Shown piece by piece: positions 45,801-54,209 of a stretch of 64,000 nt of DNA; positions within the stretch are counted from its first letter, which is position 1, and each line of letters starts with the position of its first letter. The DNA is taken from NCBI GenBank assembly GCA_024195265.1, contig JAJLRJ010000008.1, forward strand, positions 21,462,458-21,526,457, read 5' to 3'. The stretch comes from Dendrophyllia cribrosa (Eukaryota > Cnidaria > Anthozoa > Scleractinia > Dendrophylliidae). The notes under the pieces are model-generated. The model was not told the DNA's origin, did no database searches, and saw nothing but the letters and a program-made list of their open reading frames with translations. The translations under genes and the position numbers were made by a program.

Positions 45801-48800
45801 GAAGTTACAAAAGTATAATCCATCTTGGCGCCTGTTTGACGTGCAGAATATATGATATTTTGCTATTAGAATTGAGTAGTTTAATGCCTGCCTGTAGTTT
45901 GTTTTGTCAAAATAACCGTATAATATGCTACTATGTTTTAAAGAAAGTCTTTCACGTGCTTTTCCAAACCACCACTCTTGAAACGTGTTCCAGAAGGAGA
46001 GTGATTTACTGCATTGGATTAACATATGGTTTAAAGTTTGCTTCTCACACTCACATAACGGACAAAGATCACTTTCAGAGATACCGTCACAGTAAAGGCT
46101 TGTTTGAGTAGGGAGTATGTTGTGTATAATTTTGTATTGAAACATTGAGTTTAACTTCTTTTGTAACCATAAAAGGCATTTGGTAAACTTTATGAACATT
46201 ATTCTCTAAAAAGCCATATCGTAAAATTTTAGTTTGAGAGGTTGGTGGTACGAAAGTGTTTTTTAAGATTACAGAATAAATAGAACTTGTGATTAGTACG
46301 TCCCTCAGTTGTCAGAAATTACATTTTTTTATGACGAGCTGACAACGATCGGTATCCTCGGTGGTGCTCGTGCAATATTTCGATTGGCTAAAACTACTCG
46401 GAAACCCTTCGGGGATTCTAAGGACGATTAGATTCAAATGTACATACCTACTTCGTATGGAGGAGATATAAAATGAGGCATCATAAAGATAAAGAAACCA
46501 ACGCCCATGGCAAACACTCCCCAGGCACAGAACACGGGCTTCTTTCGTGAACCACCGATGTAGCTGACCAGCGGTGTTAAAACCAGAGCTGCGATATCGT
46601 AGCTGCTTGTCAACATCCCCGACAAGTAACTGAAATCAAAAAGTGCCTCTCTGTTCAGTTTACGGCGTATTTTATTAGCTCTTTCATCTATTGTTTTCTC
46701 AACCAATAGTATTACCACTTCAGTGAGGTGCTGCTTGACCCACATTTTCAGCTTGCACGAAATGTTTCTTTTCGCCCTGTGTAGGATTATTCTCCACGAT
46801 ATTTTCCTTCAAGATCATTATTACCTCGATCATTATTCGCTAAACTGTAAAATATCATTTTCGTTGCCCCTATGTGTAGGTTGCTAAGGAATAATTCCTT
46901 TTATTAGTGGGGACGGCGTTTGGTGGTAGAATGCAATAATCCATCCATATCTTTTTTTATCACGTGCGCCCCTCTCGAACTCTTGATATTTTACGATGAC
47001 CCCCATGCACAGATGATAATCGTGTTTCATAAAATCTAATGTTAAAGTTAAATGCAGTTGCAAGCTTCATATTCCGTTGATTATACTTCCCACTTAGTTT
47101 CCATTTAGTTTCCATCAATCCCAGGCTAGAACAAGAACTTTACCAAGATGATACCAGTCATTGCAATTTACAGCAATATCTTTTCAGTCCGTTGTGATCT
47201 CAGTAGTCTGTGAGCAAGCTCTTCGTCTCGAGAACGTGGATTGTCTGCGCTCAAATTTGTTTCTTTTAGCTGTATCGCTGCATGTTTTTTTTGCTACCAA
47301 AACAAAGCCTCAAGTCGGAATTTTGTCAGTAGCTGTAGGATATTTTTTACCAGAGCAACCAACCCTACCTCCCTTAGAAATCTAATGGTTCGCCAATACT
47401 GAAAAGAGAGATAGAGACAGCTCACGCACAGGCTGCCCAAGCTCAACTGAGAGTCATTGACGATTATGCAGTCAAACCTCTACTTACGGCCACCTCCCCA
47501 TAACGGCCACCTTTCTACGACGGCCATGTTTTCTTGTCCCGACTTCTTATTTATTTACTCAAATTCTGTAATGGAAAACCTCTCATAACTGCCACCTTTC
47601 AACAACGGCCGGAAAATTCTGTCCGAAGGTGACCGTTGTCGGAGAGGTTCGACTGTATTACGAAATAGCGGTCATTACGAAAATGTAAGAATTTGCCGTA
47701 TATTTACAATATGTTTAAGAAATACCTTACCTAACTTCCATGGCGTAGTAGTTGCTGTGTGGACTTCTTTTACTGAGTGGAAAACCAAGGGAGCGAAAAC
47801 TCGCTAAAATCGCCTCGAATCAGCAAATTAAGGGCACAGACAGCAAGTACAACACCATGGAAGTAAAGTAAGGTATTTTTGTTAAGAATTTTCTTGTATT
47901 CCTGTTTCCTAAAACATATCGTACTATATTACAATACTAGGAGTTTCAATGTGAAAGTGAGTGCTGGCGTTGGAACTGGAACAAATTATTGGTAATAAGA
48001 CTAAATAAGATATAAAATGAAATTATATGGACTATAACCCACGAGAAATGAAAGTGCGAAAGGCAGCACACTTTATTTAAGGCAAAATATTCGACCGCCA
48101 AGTCAAAATTGTCTTTCCCTGTTGAGGTCAGTAAAATACTGGTTCTGAGTTAAATTGTTTTTTTTCTCTTTGTGGAGGCAAAGGAAAAGTATAAGCTTAC
48201 TGAGTCCATTAACACAATACTGATGTTCCCGTACCTTTAAGCTCTTACGCTCGCCAAAAAATAATCTTAAAATAGTTGGCGCGTCCAAATAAACACCACA
48301 GCAAGTTGGACTGATCTTTATCGAAAAAACATCTTCTTACGCCATGTAGAACCAGAGATATAAGTCTTACGCTTTGAACAAGCGACGAGATCAAGTTACT
48401 TTCGCTCCACTAGGTGACATTACGCGTCGCTGAAATCTTTAAAGTTTCGCTCGTCAAAAAATAATCTCAAAATAGTTGACGCTTCGAAATTAATGCTATT
48501 ACGATTTGGACCTTCATCGAAACAACATTTTGCAATTTAAAGCACTTCCTGGTGCCTTGTAGAACCAGAGATATCATGTTTTAAACAATTATTGACATCA
48601 CCACGAGCGGCAGGATCAAGTTTGTTATTTTCGTCCTGTGTTAATATTTACACGAACTCCGTAAGAGACAATTTAGGATAGGTGTAAGCCGCCAAGGTTC
48701 TCAAACCCTGACCCTGTTTAAGGGTAGAAAAACGAGATTTAATACCCTTTTTAAGGCCCAAAACGTTTTGCGCATTGGGGTGTAGACTGCAATAGAGCGT

Positions 48801-50152
48801 TTTCACTCACGTGACCTTCAGTCCCGTGGGACTCAAATGACAAAGGCCATGGCAGCCATGTTGGTGTTCCTAACAAAAGAAGTTAATTAAAATTCTTTTG
48901 TACGGGAACACCAATATGGCGGCTATGACGTCAAGTGAAAACGCTCTATAAGCCATTTCCGAGTTACGTTATGCCTCGTTGTCAAAGCGAGGCTAGGTGC
49001 ACAACCTTTCATATGGAAATGAGTTTTATTTGCATTTGAATAAAATTTCATTTCCATATGAAAGGTTGTGCACCTAGCCTCGCTTTGACAACGAGGCATA
49101 ACGTAACTCGGAAATGGCTTATTTACGGACCCTATCTAAGGAATATCTAAGGATCACAATACCAAAAATACCAAAAAGGTAAAGACTGAGCACCTCAAAA
49201 ACCCTACCCTATCAGGCGGCACCGCCATACCTAAATAGCATATATGAGGGAGTACCCCCCCCCCCCCCCCCCGGGTCGCTAAGGCTCGCCAGCAACACTC
49301 TTACATTTTCACGATGACCGCAATTTGTAATATAATCTTCAATGGCTCACAACTTGAGCTTGGGTCACCTATGGCTCACGCAGAACGCAAACCCGTCACG
49401 TTTTACTCCCAGCTTCTGTACTCGGCTTTCATATTGTGTTTCATAGCACATTGTTTCAACCTTCGAGTGGATGAAATTTGCCAAGTGTGACCATTCAAAT
49501 GATAGCTATTTAGCAATACGTTCAGTTTGGTGTTGAATGCTTTTTCAGTATTGTGAAAATGAAGGGTACTCTTGGGAGTTTTGGAAGATGTTGTTGTAGT
49601 TATAAACTTCATAACCTAAGTACTAACCCCGGAGGGAGGGGGGGGGGACACCCATATAAAAATGACGGGGATGCTCGTCGGAAATTTTCGAAAAACACCC
49701 CAAAAGGTACCAGAATCTCGTTTAGTGGGCGTGGCTCAAAAATTTTTTTACCTCTAAGAGGTACCAATTCTAAAACAGCACACGTCATATTCTGTCATAT
49801 TTTTCGGCTCATACCCCGAAAGGTACCGCGATAACTCTAACGGTGGTCATTTTAGATTTTAGTACCCTAAGCGGTACCAATCTACAAATTTTAACCCCTT
49901 AAAGGTACGACGAGCACCCCCGTCATTTTTATATGGGAGTCCCCCCCCCCGGGGTACTAACCTGCTGAAACCAAACCGCTTCTCAATCGTGCTGATAGAA
50001 CCAGGATACACGCCATTAACGATGATGCTCTGAGTAAAGAAATACTGACTCAAGAAGAACAGAAACCATTTTGGCGTGTTTAGGAACTGCAGCCATCGAG
50101 GACGAAATTTTAACCAGCCATATGTTAAGTGTTTATCTTCGTTCACATCCAT
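32391..50152 (-). CDS. SLCO: OATP gene B, ten coding exons, with one in-frame TAG (possible pseudogene)
   Basis: Minus-strand exons, 5' to 3': 49962-50152, 46448-46629, 41614-41883, 38975-39210, 37425-37662, 36505-36658, 35746-35887, 34254-34438, 34009-34140, 32391-32616. They sum to 1956 bases (651 codons plus stop), with all phases compatible; this is a normal OATP length. Visible motifs: YGWLKFRPRWLQFLNTPKWF, SSYDIAALVLTPLVSYIGG, GIPYMDENVKAKVSPMYVG, signature DKSWVGN-stop-WIGFAI, PKEFPLTKKRRE, a Kazal-like loop with YAPVCGGPLTYFSPCHAGC, and LGHQMNFIRLLGAIPGPIIY. The only fault is codon 250: TAG (39104-39106) replaces the tryptophan expected in the WW pair of the signature. Everything downstream remains open, so the lesion is young, allelic or an assembly error. 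If real, it truncates the protein before TM6. A poly-C-ended transposon sits at the exon 1 donor. Confidence 0.85.
32659..32848. mobile_element. Palindromic MITE, copy 1
   Basis: Nearly all of it is one hairpin: GGCATTTCCGAGTTGCC ... GGCAACTCGGAAATGGCC, flanked by TA. Absent at the matching site near gene C. Second copy at 48951-49119. Confidence 0.8.
33183..33485. mobile_element. Element with AATGATACACGG ends and TTCAACA repeats
   Basis: Ends AATGATACACGGTTCAACA and TGTTGTACCGTGTATCATT. The interior is built of imperfect TTCAACA/TGTTGAA motifs in both orientations. Missing from the collinear site near gene C (about 59960). Confidence 0.75.
33722..33992. mobile_element. MITE family 'AGCGGTTTTCA', copy 2
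   Basis: Ends AGAGCGGTTTTCATTTGAGT and ACTCAATTAAAAACCGCTGT. It is also present next to gene C, so it predates the B/C duplication. Confidence 0.75.
34009..34140 (-). CDS. OATP B exon 8 (TM11)
   Basis: Acceptor CTTTTCAG, phase 2 in and out, donor TCAAA|GTAATT. Encodes SVPKGQQSYALGHQMNFIRL and LGAIPGPIIYGHLLDRTCI. Confidence 0.87.
34254..34438 (-). CDS. OATP B exon 7 (loop end, TM10)
   Basis: Acceptor TCTCCAG, phase 0 in and 2 out, donor TGAG|GTTTGT. Encodes AGSSFYSNCTCVADTSQTSG and FLNDTPAFIVTLR. Confidence 0.87.
34658..34791. mobile_element. 134 bp hAT-like MITE, copy 2
   Basis: Ends GGTGGTTTCTTGGTGTTGCG and CGCAACACCAAGAAACACC; perfect 8 bp duplication GCTAATTT at 34650-34657 and 34792-34799. 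Confidence 0.82.
34863..34895. repeat. 16 bp perfect hairpin, 1-base loop
   Basis: AATTGTACCATACCAA, G, TTGGTATGGTACAATT. The gene C block keeps only the right half (about 62242-62256). Confidence 0.65.
35339..35465. mobile_element. 127 bp hAT-like MITE, copy 3
   Basis: 8 bp duplication CCTATTTT at 35331-35338 and 35466-35473. The same insertion with the same duplication occurs by gene C (62779-63065), so it predates the duplication. Confidence 0.82.
35746..35887 (-). CDS. OATP B exon 6 (Kazal-like loop)
   Basis: Acceptor GGCATAG, phase 2 in and 0 out, donor AAG|GTAATG. Contains CNQACNCTGVRYAPVCGG and TYFSPCHAGC, the canonical cysteine pattern of the large extracellular loop of OATPs. Confidence 0.88.
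36030..36485. repeat. Purine-only GA minisatellite
   Basis: Units like GGGAGTCAGGGAGGAAGGGA, 16-28 bases long, almost all purine on the plus strand (the T in AGTC is the main exception). It ends about 20 bases from the donor of OATP B exon 5, inside the intron. Confidence 0.85.
36505..36658 (-). CDS. OATP B exon 5 (TM9)
   Basis: Acceptor TGTTTCAG, phase 1 in and 2 out, donor ACAG|GTGATA. Encodes GAYINKRLNLNLTKSARMCF and TM9. A purine-only minisatellite begins just beyond the donor. Confidence 0.85.
36662..37424. other. OATP B intron with a retroposon tail
   Basis: Contains AACTAATAAAGATTTTTGTT and (TTG)n at 37300-37335, a typical non-LTR 3' end on the plus strand. Nothing else recognised. 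Confidence 0.35.
37425..37662 (-). CDS. OATP B exon 4 (TM7-TM8)
   Basis: Acceptor CGTCGCAG, phase 0 in and 1 out, donor GCCG|GTGAGT. Encodes ETGYTKLKDLPRATKLVFSR and PGAFLGNLA. Confidence 0.86.
37926..38970. other. OATP B intron, no recognised gene
   Basis: A small inverted repeat near 38338-38408 (GTGCCAACCAGAGCC / GGCTGGCACAT) is the only structure seen. Confidence 0.3.
38975..39210 (-). CDS. OATP B exon 3 (signature exon with TAG)
   Basis: Acceptor CACTTCAG, phase 1 in and 0 out, donor GAG|GTACGT. Encodes GASIGFVFLSMFLSMFVELG, TSLTVHDKSWVGN, then TAG at 39104-39106, then WIGFAIFGAICVFWSIWLLG and FPKEFPLTKKRRER. One base change restores TGG. Confidence 0.83.
39365..39850. repeat. AT-rich microsatellite region
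   Basis: (AAT)n, (TA)n and poly-A/T runs fill most of this OATP B intron stretch. Confidence 0.7.
40430..40472 (-). ncRNA. Hammerhead ribozyme, type I, minus strand
   Basis: Stem I CCGTG/CACGG, core CTGACGA, stem II GACC-CAACCA-GGTC, GAAA, palindromic stem III ACAGCTGT, cleavage after GTC. Identical to the plus-strand copy at 41318-41360. Confidence 0.82.
40671..41019. mobile_element. Poly-G/C-ended element 2
   Basis: Starts CCCGGGGGG, ends poly-C + GGG, with perfect 8 bp duplication CACAAACC (40663-40670, 41020-41027). The interior has five spaced copies of ATACCCCGTTCTAGA-like sequence. Confidence 0.8.
41318..41360 (+). ncRNA. Hammerhead ribozyme, type I, plus strand
   Basis: Every invariant core position is present: CTGACGA (41323-41329), GAAA (41344-41347) and NUH triplet GTC with predicted cleavage between 41355 and 41356. 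Stem I (CCGTG/CACGG) and stem II (GACC/GGTC) pair perfectly. Stem III is the loopless palindrome ACAGCTGT, which favours dimers, as in the minimal hammerheads known from animal satellite and Penelope-related repeats. Confidence 0.85.
41614..41883 (-). CDS. OATP B exon 2b (extracellular loop, TM4-TM5)
   Basis: Acceptor ACTTCTAG, phase 1 in and out, donor GTTG|GTGAGT. Encodes a Gly/Asn-rich loop with two cysteines, absent from gene A, then LYYALFILGMVVAGSGCTPM and the YMDENV motif. An acceptor three bases downstream would also keep frame. Confidence 0.82.
42032..42321. mobile_element. MITE family 'AGCGGTTTTCA', copy 3
   Basis: Ends TATAGAGCAGTTTTCATTTG and CAATTGAAAACTGCCCTATA; interior as in the other copies. 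Confidence 0.75.
42770..43215. repeat. (ATA)n / (AAT)n microsatellites
   Basis: Long trinucleotide runs at 42772-42820 and around 43125-43210, plus a 22 bp tandem pair (AACTATCCTTTCTACAGCG) near 42977-43020. Confidence 0.75.
43215..44570 (-). pseudogene. Non-LTR retrotransposon reverse transcriptase, broken
   Basis: On the minus strand 44570-44150 reads FKENELIINLKKGKTETMLF, then, after a frameshift, YKYLGVDLNPNSNLTSHFDR and KTMILPIFTYFGSLGFGW, the thumb/connection part of a CR1/Jockey-type reverse transcriptase. An (AAT)n tail at the low-coordinate end fits its 3' end. Two arms (43561-43660 and 43917-44024) are inverted copies of one sequence, so the 3' part is rearranged. Confidence 0.68.
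44580..45560. other. OATP B intron with short hairpins
   Basis: Contains repeated ACGGACT at 44576-44625 and, at 45340-45540, several nested hairpins around GATCTTTTAAGAT and CATAATCATAAG motifs. No gene recognised. Confidence 0.4.
45565..46250 (-). mobile_element. 5'-truncated L1/Tx1-type LINE
   Basis: Coding end at 45702-46199 (below) followed by a short 3'UTR and A-rich tail near 45563-45592. Confidence 0.65.
45702..46199 (-). pseudogene. LINE reverse transcriptase C terminus with zinc-knuckle
   Basis: 166-codon frame with FQYKIIHNILPTQTSLYCDG and CPLCECEKQTLNHMLIQC, the C-terminal zinc-binding motif that follows the reverse transcriptase in L1/Tx1-like elements, then FWNTFQEWW and a basic end. 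No catalytic domain is present, so it is a truncated insertion in an OATP B intron. Confidence 0.72.
46448..46629 (-). CDS. OATP B exon 2a (TM2-TM3)
   Basis: Acceptor GATTTCAG, phase 2 in and 1 out, donor GTAG|GTATGT. Encodes YLSGMLTSSYDIAALVLTPL through MPHFISPPYEV. Confidence 0.84.
47469..47655. mobile_element. pogo-like MITE
   Basis: Ends CAGTCAAACCTCTAC and GGAGAGGTTCGACTG with internal GGCCACCT units; TA follows the right end. Confidence 0.65.
48792..48950. mobile_element. ATAGAGCGTTTTCAC-ended MITE
   Basis: Ends ATAGAGCGTTTTCACTCACG and CAAGTGAAAACGCTCTATA; inner hairpin with CCATG/CAATATGGCGG. Relatives at 58554-59112 and 62840-62992. Confidence 0.78.
48951..49119. mobile_element. 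Palindromic MITE, copy 2
   Basis: GCCATTTCCGAGTTACG ... CGTAACTCGGAAATGGC, abutting the previous element, which suggests insertion at its terminal TA. Confidence 0.78.
49629..49954. mobile_element. Poly-G/C-ended element 3 at the OATP B exon 1 donor
   Basis: Starts CCGGAGGGAGGGGGGGGG, ends poly-C + GGGG, with perfect 8 bp duplication TACTAACC (49621-49628, 49955-49962). The sub-ends CCCATATAAAAATGACGGGG and CCCCGTCATTTTTATATGGG are inverted repeats. The right-hand duplication is the splice donor of exon 1. Confidence 0.85.
49962..50152 (-). CDS. OATP B exon 1 (N terminus, TM1)
   Basis: Starts MDVNEDKHLTYGW; 63 codons plus two bases. Donor CAG|GTTAGT. The last exonic base and the donor are part of the 8-base target duplication of the adjoining transposon. 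Confidence 0.85.
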
Positions 50153-50276
50153 GTTGAACTAGACCCTGTATAACAACAGAACTCTGTAATTAAGTTCTCC
50201 TTAGAGTTCTCCTAGAAGATGGTGATCACTGAGTTTTTTGGTAGATGCAATCGGTCGTCATACATCAGCTTGCAGT

Positions 50277-50772
50277 GATCTGTACACGCCGTAAAATGAT
50301 CCCGACGCAAAATGATCCCCGAACGTAAAATGATCCCCAAAATAGAGCTAAACACGACGCAAAATGATCCCCAAGGAATAATCGGAATGGAATGGGATGA
50401 CGTTTCTGTCCCGAGGATGCCGAATTATTAAAATAAAGTAAATTAAAGAAATGTTGACTAGAATTGTTTGAAGTGTTCATGTATTTATTAATTTTCAGCA
50501 ATTTTCTAAATAATTATAACTCATTTTTTAACGAATTTTCAAGAAACCGTTCATAGTTCTAATTAGACGTGTATTAAAATCGATGAAATGGCATAATGTA
50601 ACCGGTAGCAAGTAACATGCGTAGATTACTAAGTTTAACAAGCTCTTTCAACTTTTGAAGTCAATTCGTATTTAGCTAATGAAGCAAAATGTAAGCAATG
50701 ACGTCAGCAAAGATCGCCCTTTGCGTTCGGGGATCATTTTGCGTCGGGATCATTTTACGTCGTGTACAGATC
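50277..50772. mobile_element. Inverted-repeat element with AAAATGATCCC sub-repeats
   Basis: Ends GATCTGTACACG and CGTGTACAGATC; each arm has several AAAATGATCCC(C/G) units. The interior around 50635-50722 is an inverted relative of 15001-15115. Confidence 0.75.
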
Positions 50773-51178
50773 CTTGCTTCATTATTTTCAGAGCTGCGGG
50801 TGCTTGGCACGGAAGGAACTTGATCACATCGACCTAAAAACAAATGGGATTAACCTTTAACATGTATCATATGAATGTCTGGTTAAATGACAGATACTCA
50901 GATCTACTCACGCCATTTTTGTTTGTCTAATTTAGGAAAATATGGATCGGATCTTTGGATCACTGGTCTCTTGGATGATGTTTTGGATTGTTTTTAGGAT
51001 GGAAGAACGTGGTGCTACCTTAGATGTTTTCTTTTGTGGTATATTCTCTCGTACAATGCAACAACAACAACAACAACAACAAAATCATTGCACTGTCCCT
51101 AGGGCTGTTGACCAAGGAAATCATGATCATTCAAATTTAATTGCTTTTGTTTGATCTAAAAATACAGTTGAACCTCCT

Positions 51179-53097
51179 TAATACCCGGGTTAATACGGAC
51201 ACCAAAGAGACAAAGCCAAGTGTCCGTATTATAAAGGTGTCCACTGATGATTATAGAGGTGTCCGCATTATAGAGGTGTCCGTATTATAGGTGTCTGCAT
51301 TATAGAGGTGTCCGTATTATAGAGGTGTCTGCATTATAGAGCTGTTCATATTATAGAGGTGTCCGCATTATAGAGGTGTCCGTATTATAGAGGTGTCCGT
51401 ATTATAGAGGTGTCCGTATTATAGAGTTGTCCGTATTATAGAGGTGTCCGTATTATGGAGGTGTCCGTATTATAGAGGTGTCCGTATTATAGAAGTGTCC
51501 GTATTATAGAGGTGTCCGTATTATAGAGGTGTCCGCATTATAAAGGTGTCCGCATTATAGAGGTGTCCGCATTATAAATGTGTCCGTATTATAGAGGTGT
51601 CCGCATTATAGAGGTGTCCGTATTATAGAGGTGTCCGTATTATAGAGGTGTCTAATTAAAACTAATATTACAATTTTACTTATCCCCGAAATTTAACGAT
51701 CTAATTCTGTTTACTATTTCATTGGTGCCCACTTTTATTCTAATATCATTTGATAGTTCATTCCATTTCTTAGCTGCAAAATATCTCCATGACTGGAGTC
51801 CGTATTTAGTAGTGTTAACTTTAGGTAAAGATAAAACATATTCTTGGCGCCTGAGATTGTACTTAAATGAGCGTAAATTAATGATATAGAGGTGTCCACA
51901 TTATAAAGGTGTCAGTACAGTGAAACCTGTATTAAGCGGACCCCATATTAAGCGGACACCCTCTATTAAGCGGACACCAGCTGCTTGGGTCCTTACATTT
52001 TCTTCCCATGTTTACTGTAAAACGAACCAGTATTCAGCGGACCCCTCTATTAAGCGGACACTAGCGAGGGTCCCGAGGGTGTCTGCTTAATACAGGTTTG
52101 ACTGTATTATAGAGGTGTCCGTATTATAAAGGTGTCTGTATTATAGAGATGTCCACATTATAAAGGTGTCGGTATTATAGAGGTGTCAGTATTATAGAGG
52201 TGTCAGTATTATAGAGGTGTCTGTATTATAAAGGTGTCCGTATTATAGAGGTGTCCACATTATAAAGGTGTCTGTATTATAGAGGTGTCAGTATTATAGA
52301 GGTGTCCGTATTATAGAGGTGTCCACATTATAAAGGTGTCGGTATTATAGAGGTGTCAGTATTATAGAGGTGTCCGTATTATAGAGGTGTCTGTATTATA
52401 AAGGTGTCCGTATTATAGAGGTGTCCACATTATAAAGGTGTCCGTATTATAGAGGTGTCCGTATTATAAAGGTGTCCGTATTATAAAGGTGTCCGTATTA
52501 TAGAGGTGTCCGCATTATAAAGGTGTCCATATTATAGAGGTGTCCGCATTATAGGTGTCCGCATTATAGAGTTGTCCGTATTATAGAGGTGTCCGCATTA
52601 TAGAGGTGTCCGCATTATAGAGCTGTCCGCATTATAGAGGTGTCCGCATTATAGAGGCGTCCGCATTATAAAGGTGTCAGTATTATAGAGGTGTCTGTAT
52701 TATAGAGGTGTCCGTATTATAGAGGTGTCCGTATTATAGAGGTGTCCGCATTATAAAGGTGTCCACATTATAGAGGTGTCCGCATTATAAAGGTGTCCGC
52801 ATTATAGAGGTGTCCGCATTATAAAGGTGTCCGTATTATAGAGGTGTCCGCATTATAAAGGTGTCTGTATTATAGAGGTGTCCGCATTATAAAGGTGTCC
52901 GTATTATAAAGGTGTCCGTATTATAGAGGTGTCTGTATTATAGAGGTAACCGAGAGGTAGGGATTGAATGAATTTTGGTATCTTTGGGACCAAGAGTACT
53001 GTCCGTGTCCGTATTACAGAGGAAGAGATTTTTTGTAAGTCTGTCCGTAAAAGAGAGGTGTTCGTATTATGGAGGTGTCCGTAAGGAGAGGTTTGAC
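51179..53097. repeat. 17 bp minisatellite inside a pogo-like element
   Basis: Roughly 80 copies of GTCCGTATTATAGAGGT and variants. The array starts after AGTTGAACCTCCTTAATACC and ends in GGAGAGGTTTGAC, the two halves of a pogo-type terminal repeat. A non-repeat insert sits at about 51650-51885. Confidence 0.85.
51918..52104. mobile_element. pogo-like MITE nested in the minisatellite
   Basis: Ends CAGTGAAACCTGTATTAAGC and GCTTAATACAGGTTTGACTG, flanked by TA; internal TTAAGCGGACACC units. Confidence 0.72.
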
Positions 53098-54203
53098 CAG
53101 AGGCGGATCCAGGGGAGGGGTTGAGGGGGTTGCAACCCCCCGCCCCCCCTTTGAGCAACATTTTTTTTTATTTGTTTGACTCTTCATAAAAATAATAGAA
53201 TAAAATTGTTTTATACGTAGTTGTTTCACTTCCACCAATTAACTGATTGTCAAGTTAGGAAAAGATAATGTACATTTTGCGACAGTAGGACGTTAACATG
53301 TGAAAAGATCGTGTCAGAATCCAATTGATCATTTAAACAAATCTGTGACTATTCTTGGTTTCCTGATTATTCAAATGCAAGACCGATTTTCTGACGAGGA
53401 TCACCACGCCTCCCACCTGCTTTATCTAGTATCATAGTATCATCAATCATAATCAATAACACCCTGGAGCTATCTGATGAAACAGAAGGCATGTTGTACT
53501 GGGAGAAAGACCTTCCATTTCCCAAATCCCTTAGGAATGAGCTGCTAAGATGGCAAACTATGTGGCAGTCAGCAGAGAAGGAACTTCCAAGCAATCTTCT
53601 ACTAGCATTTGATGCGTGTAAGGAGTATGCTTCTCTAAACATCCATCGTCATCTTCTCATTGCATGCACCCTACCAATCAGTAGTGCTGAAGCTGAGCAG
53701 TCCTTTTCGCTCATGAAACAGATCAAGACCTGCTCCAGATCAACGATGTTTGAAGAGCGCTTCTCAGATCTCGCTGTTATTACTATGCATTACTCTGAGA
53801 AATTCGAGTAGACGAGATATGCGAGGGCTTTGTAAAAGCTCATCCAAGAAGACTCTCTTAGGCTACATTGTTCGATTAACGAGGTATGGAGAAAAACGAC
53901 AAATTACTATCGTTGTTTCTGCTGTCCCTTTTAATCATGCGTTATTATAATTTTCGGTTTTCTGGTTGAGAAATAAGGTAAACTCCAGATTTTATATTAT
54001 GCTTTCACAAACTCTTTTCGAGTCTCAGGAGTGCTGGAAATGGCGTTTTAGAGGGTAAAATCGGAAAAATTTTCCGAGGGGTAGGGCATGGCCCCGAACC
54101 CCCTAGAAGCTCGCGCCTGCGGCGCTCGCCATCCACGCCGATGGCGTCGAAAAATATTAAGGTGTACAACCCCCCCTTTCAGGAATTCCTGGATCCGCCC
54201 CTG
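53098..54203 (+). mobile_element. 1.1 kb hAT element with transposase remnant
   Basis: Ends CAGAGGCGGATCCAGG and CCTGGATCCGCCCCTG (one mismatch in 16). TTGAC occurs at both borders (53093-53097, 54204-54208). It interrupts the right terminal repeat of the pogo-like element. Confidence 0.8.
53491..53811 (+). pseudogene. hAT transposase C-terminal dimerisation domain
   Basis: Encodes HRHLLIACTLPISSAEAEQS, FSLMKQIKTCSRSTMFEERF and SDLAVITMH, the hAT dimerisation signature of ZMYM/P52rIPK-type transposases, preceded by an alpha-helical stretch. The catalytic RNase-H-like part and the zinc finger are missing, so the element is non-autonomous. Confidence 0.8.
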
Positions 54204-54209
54204 TTGACT

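Noticed and set aside
45749..46111. 120-codon plus-strand frame
   Set aside because: Antisense of the LINE zinc-knuckle fragment.
51179..53097. Direct-repeat array resembling a CRISPR
   Set aside because: Units are contiguous 17-mers without unique spacers or cas genes, in a eukaryotic context; it is a minisatellite.
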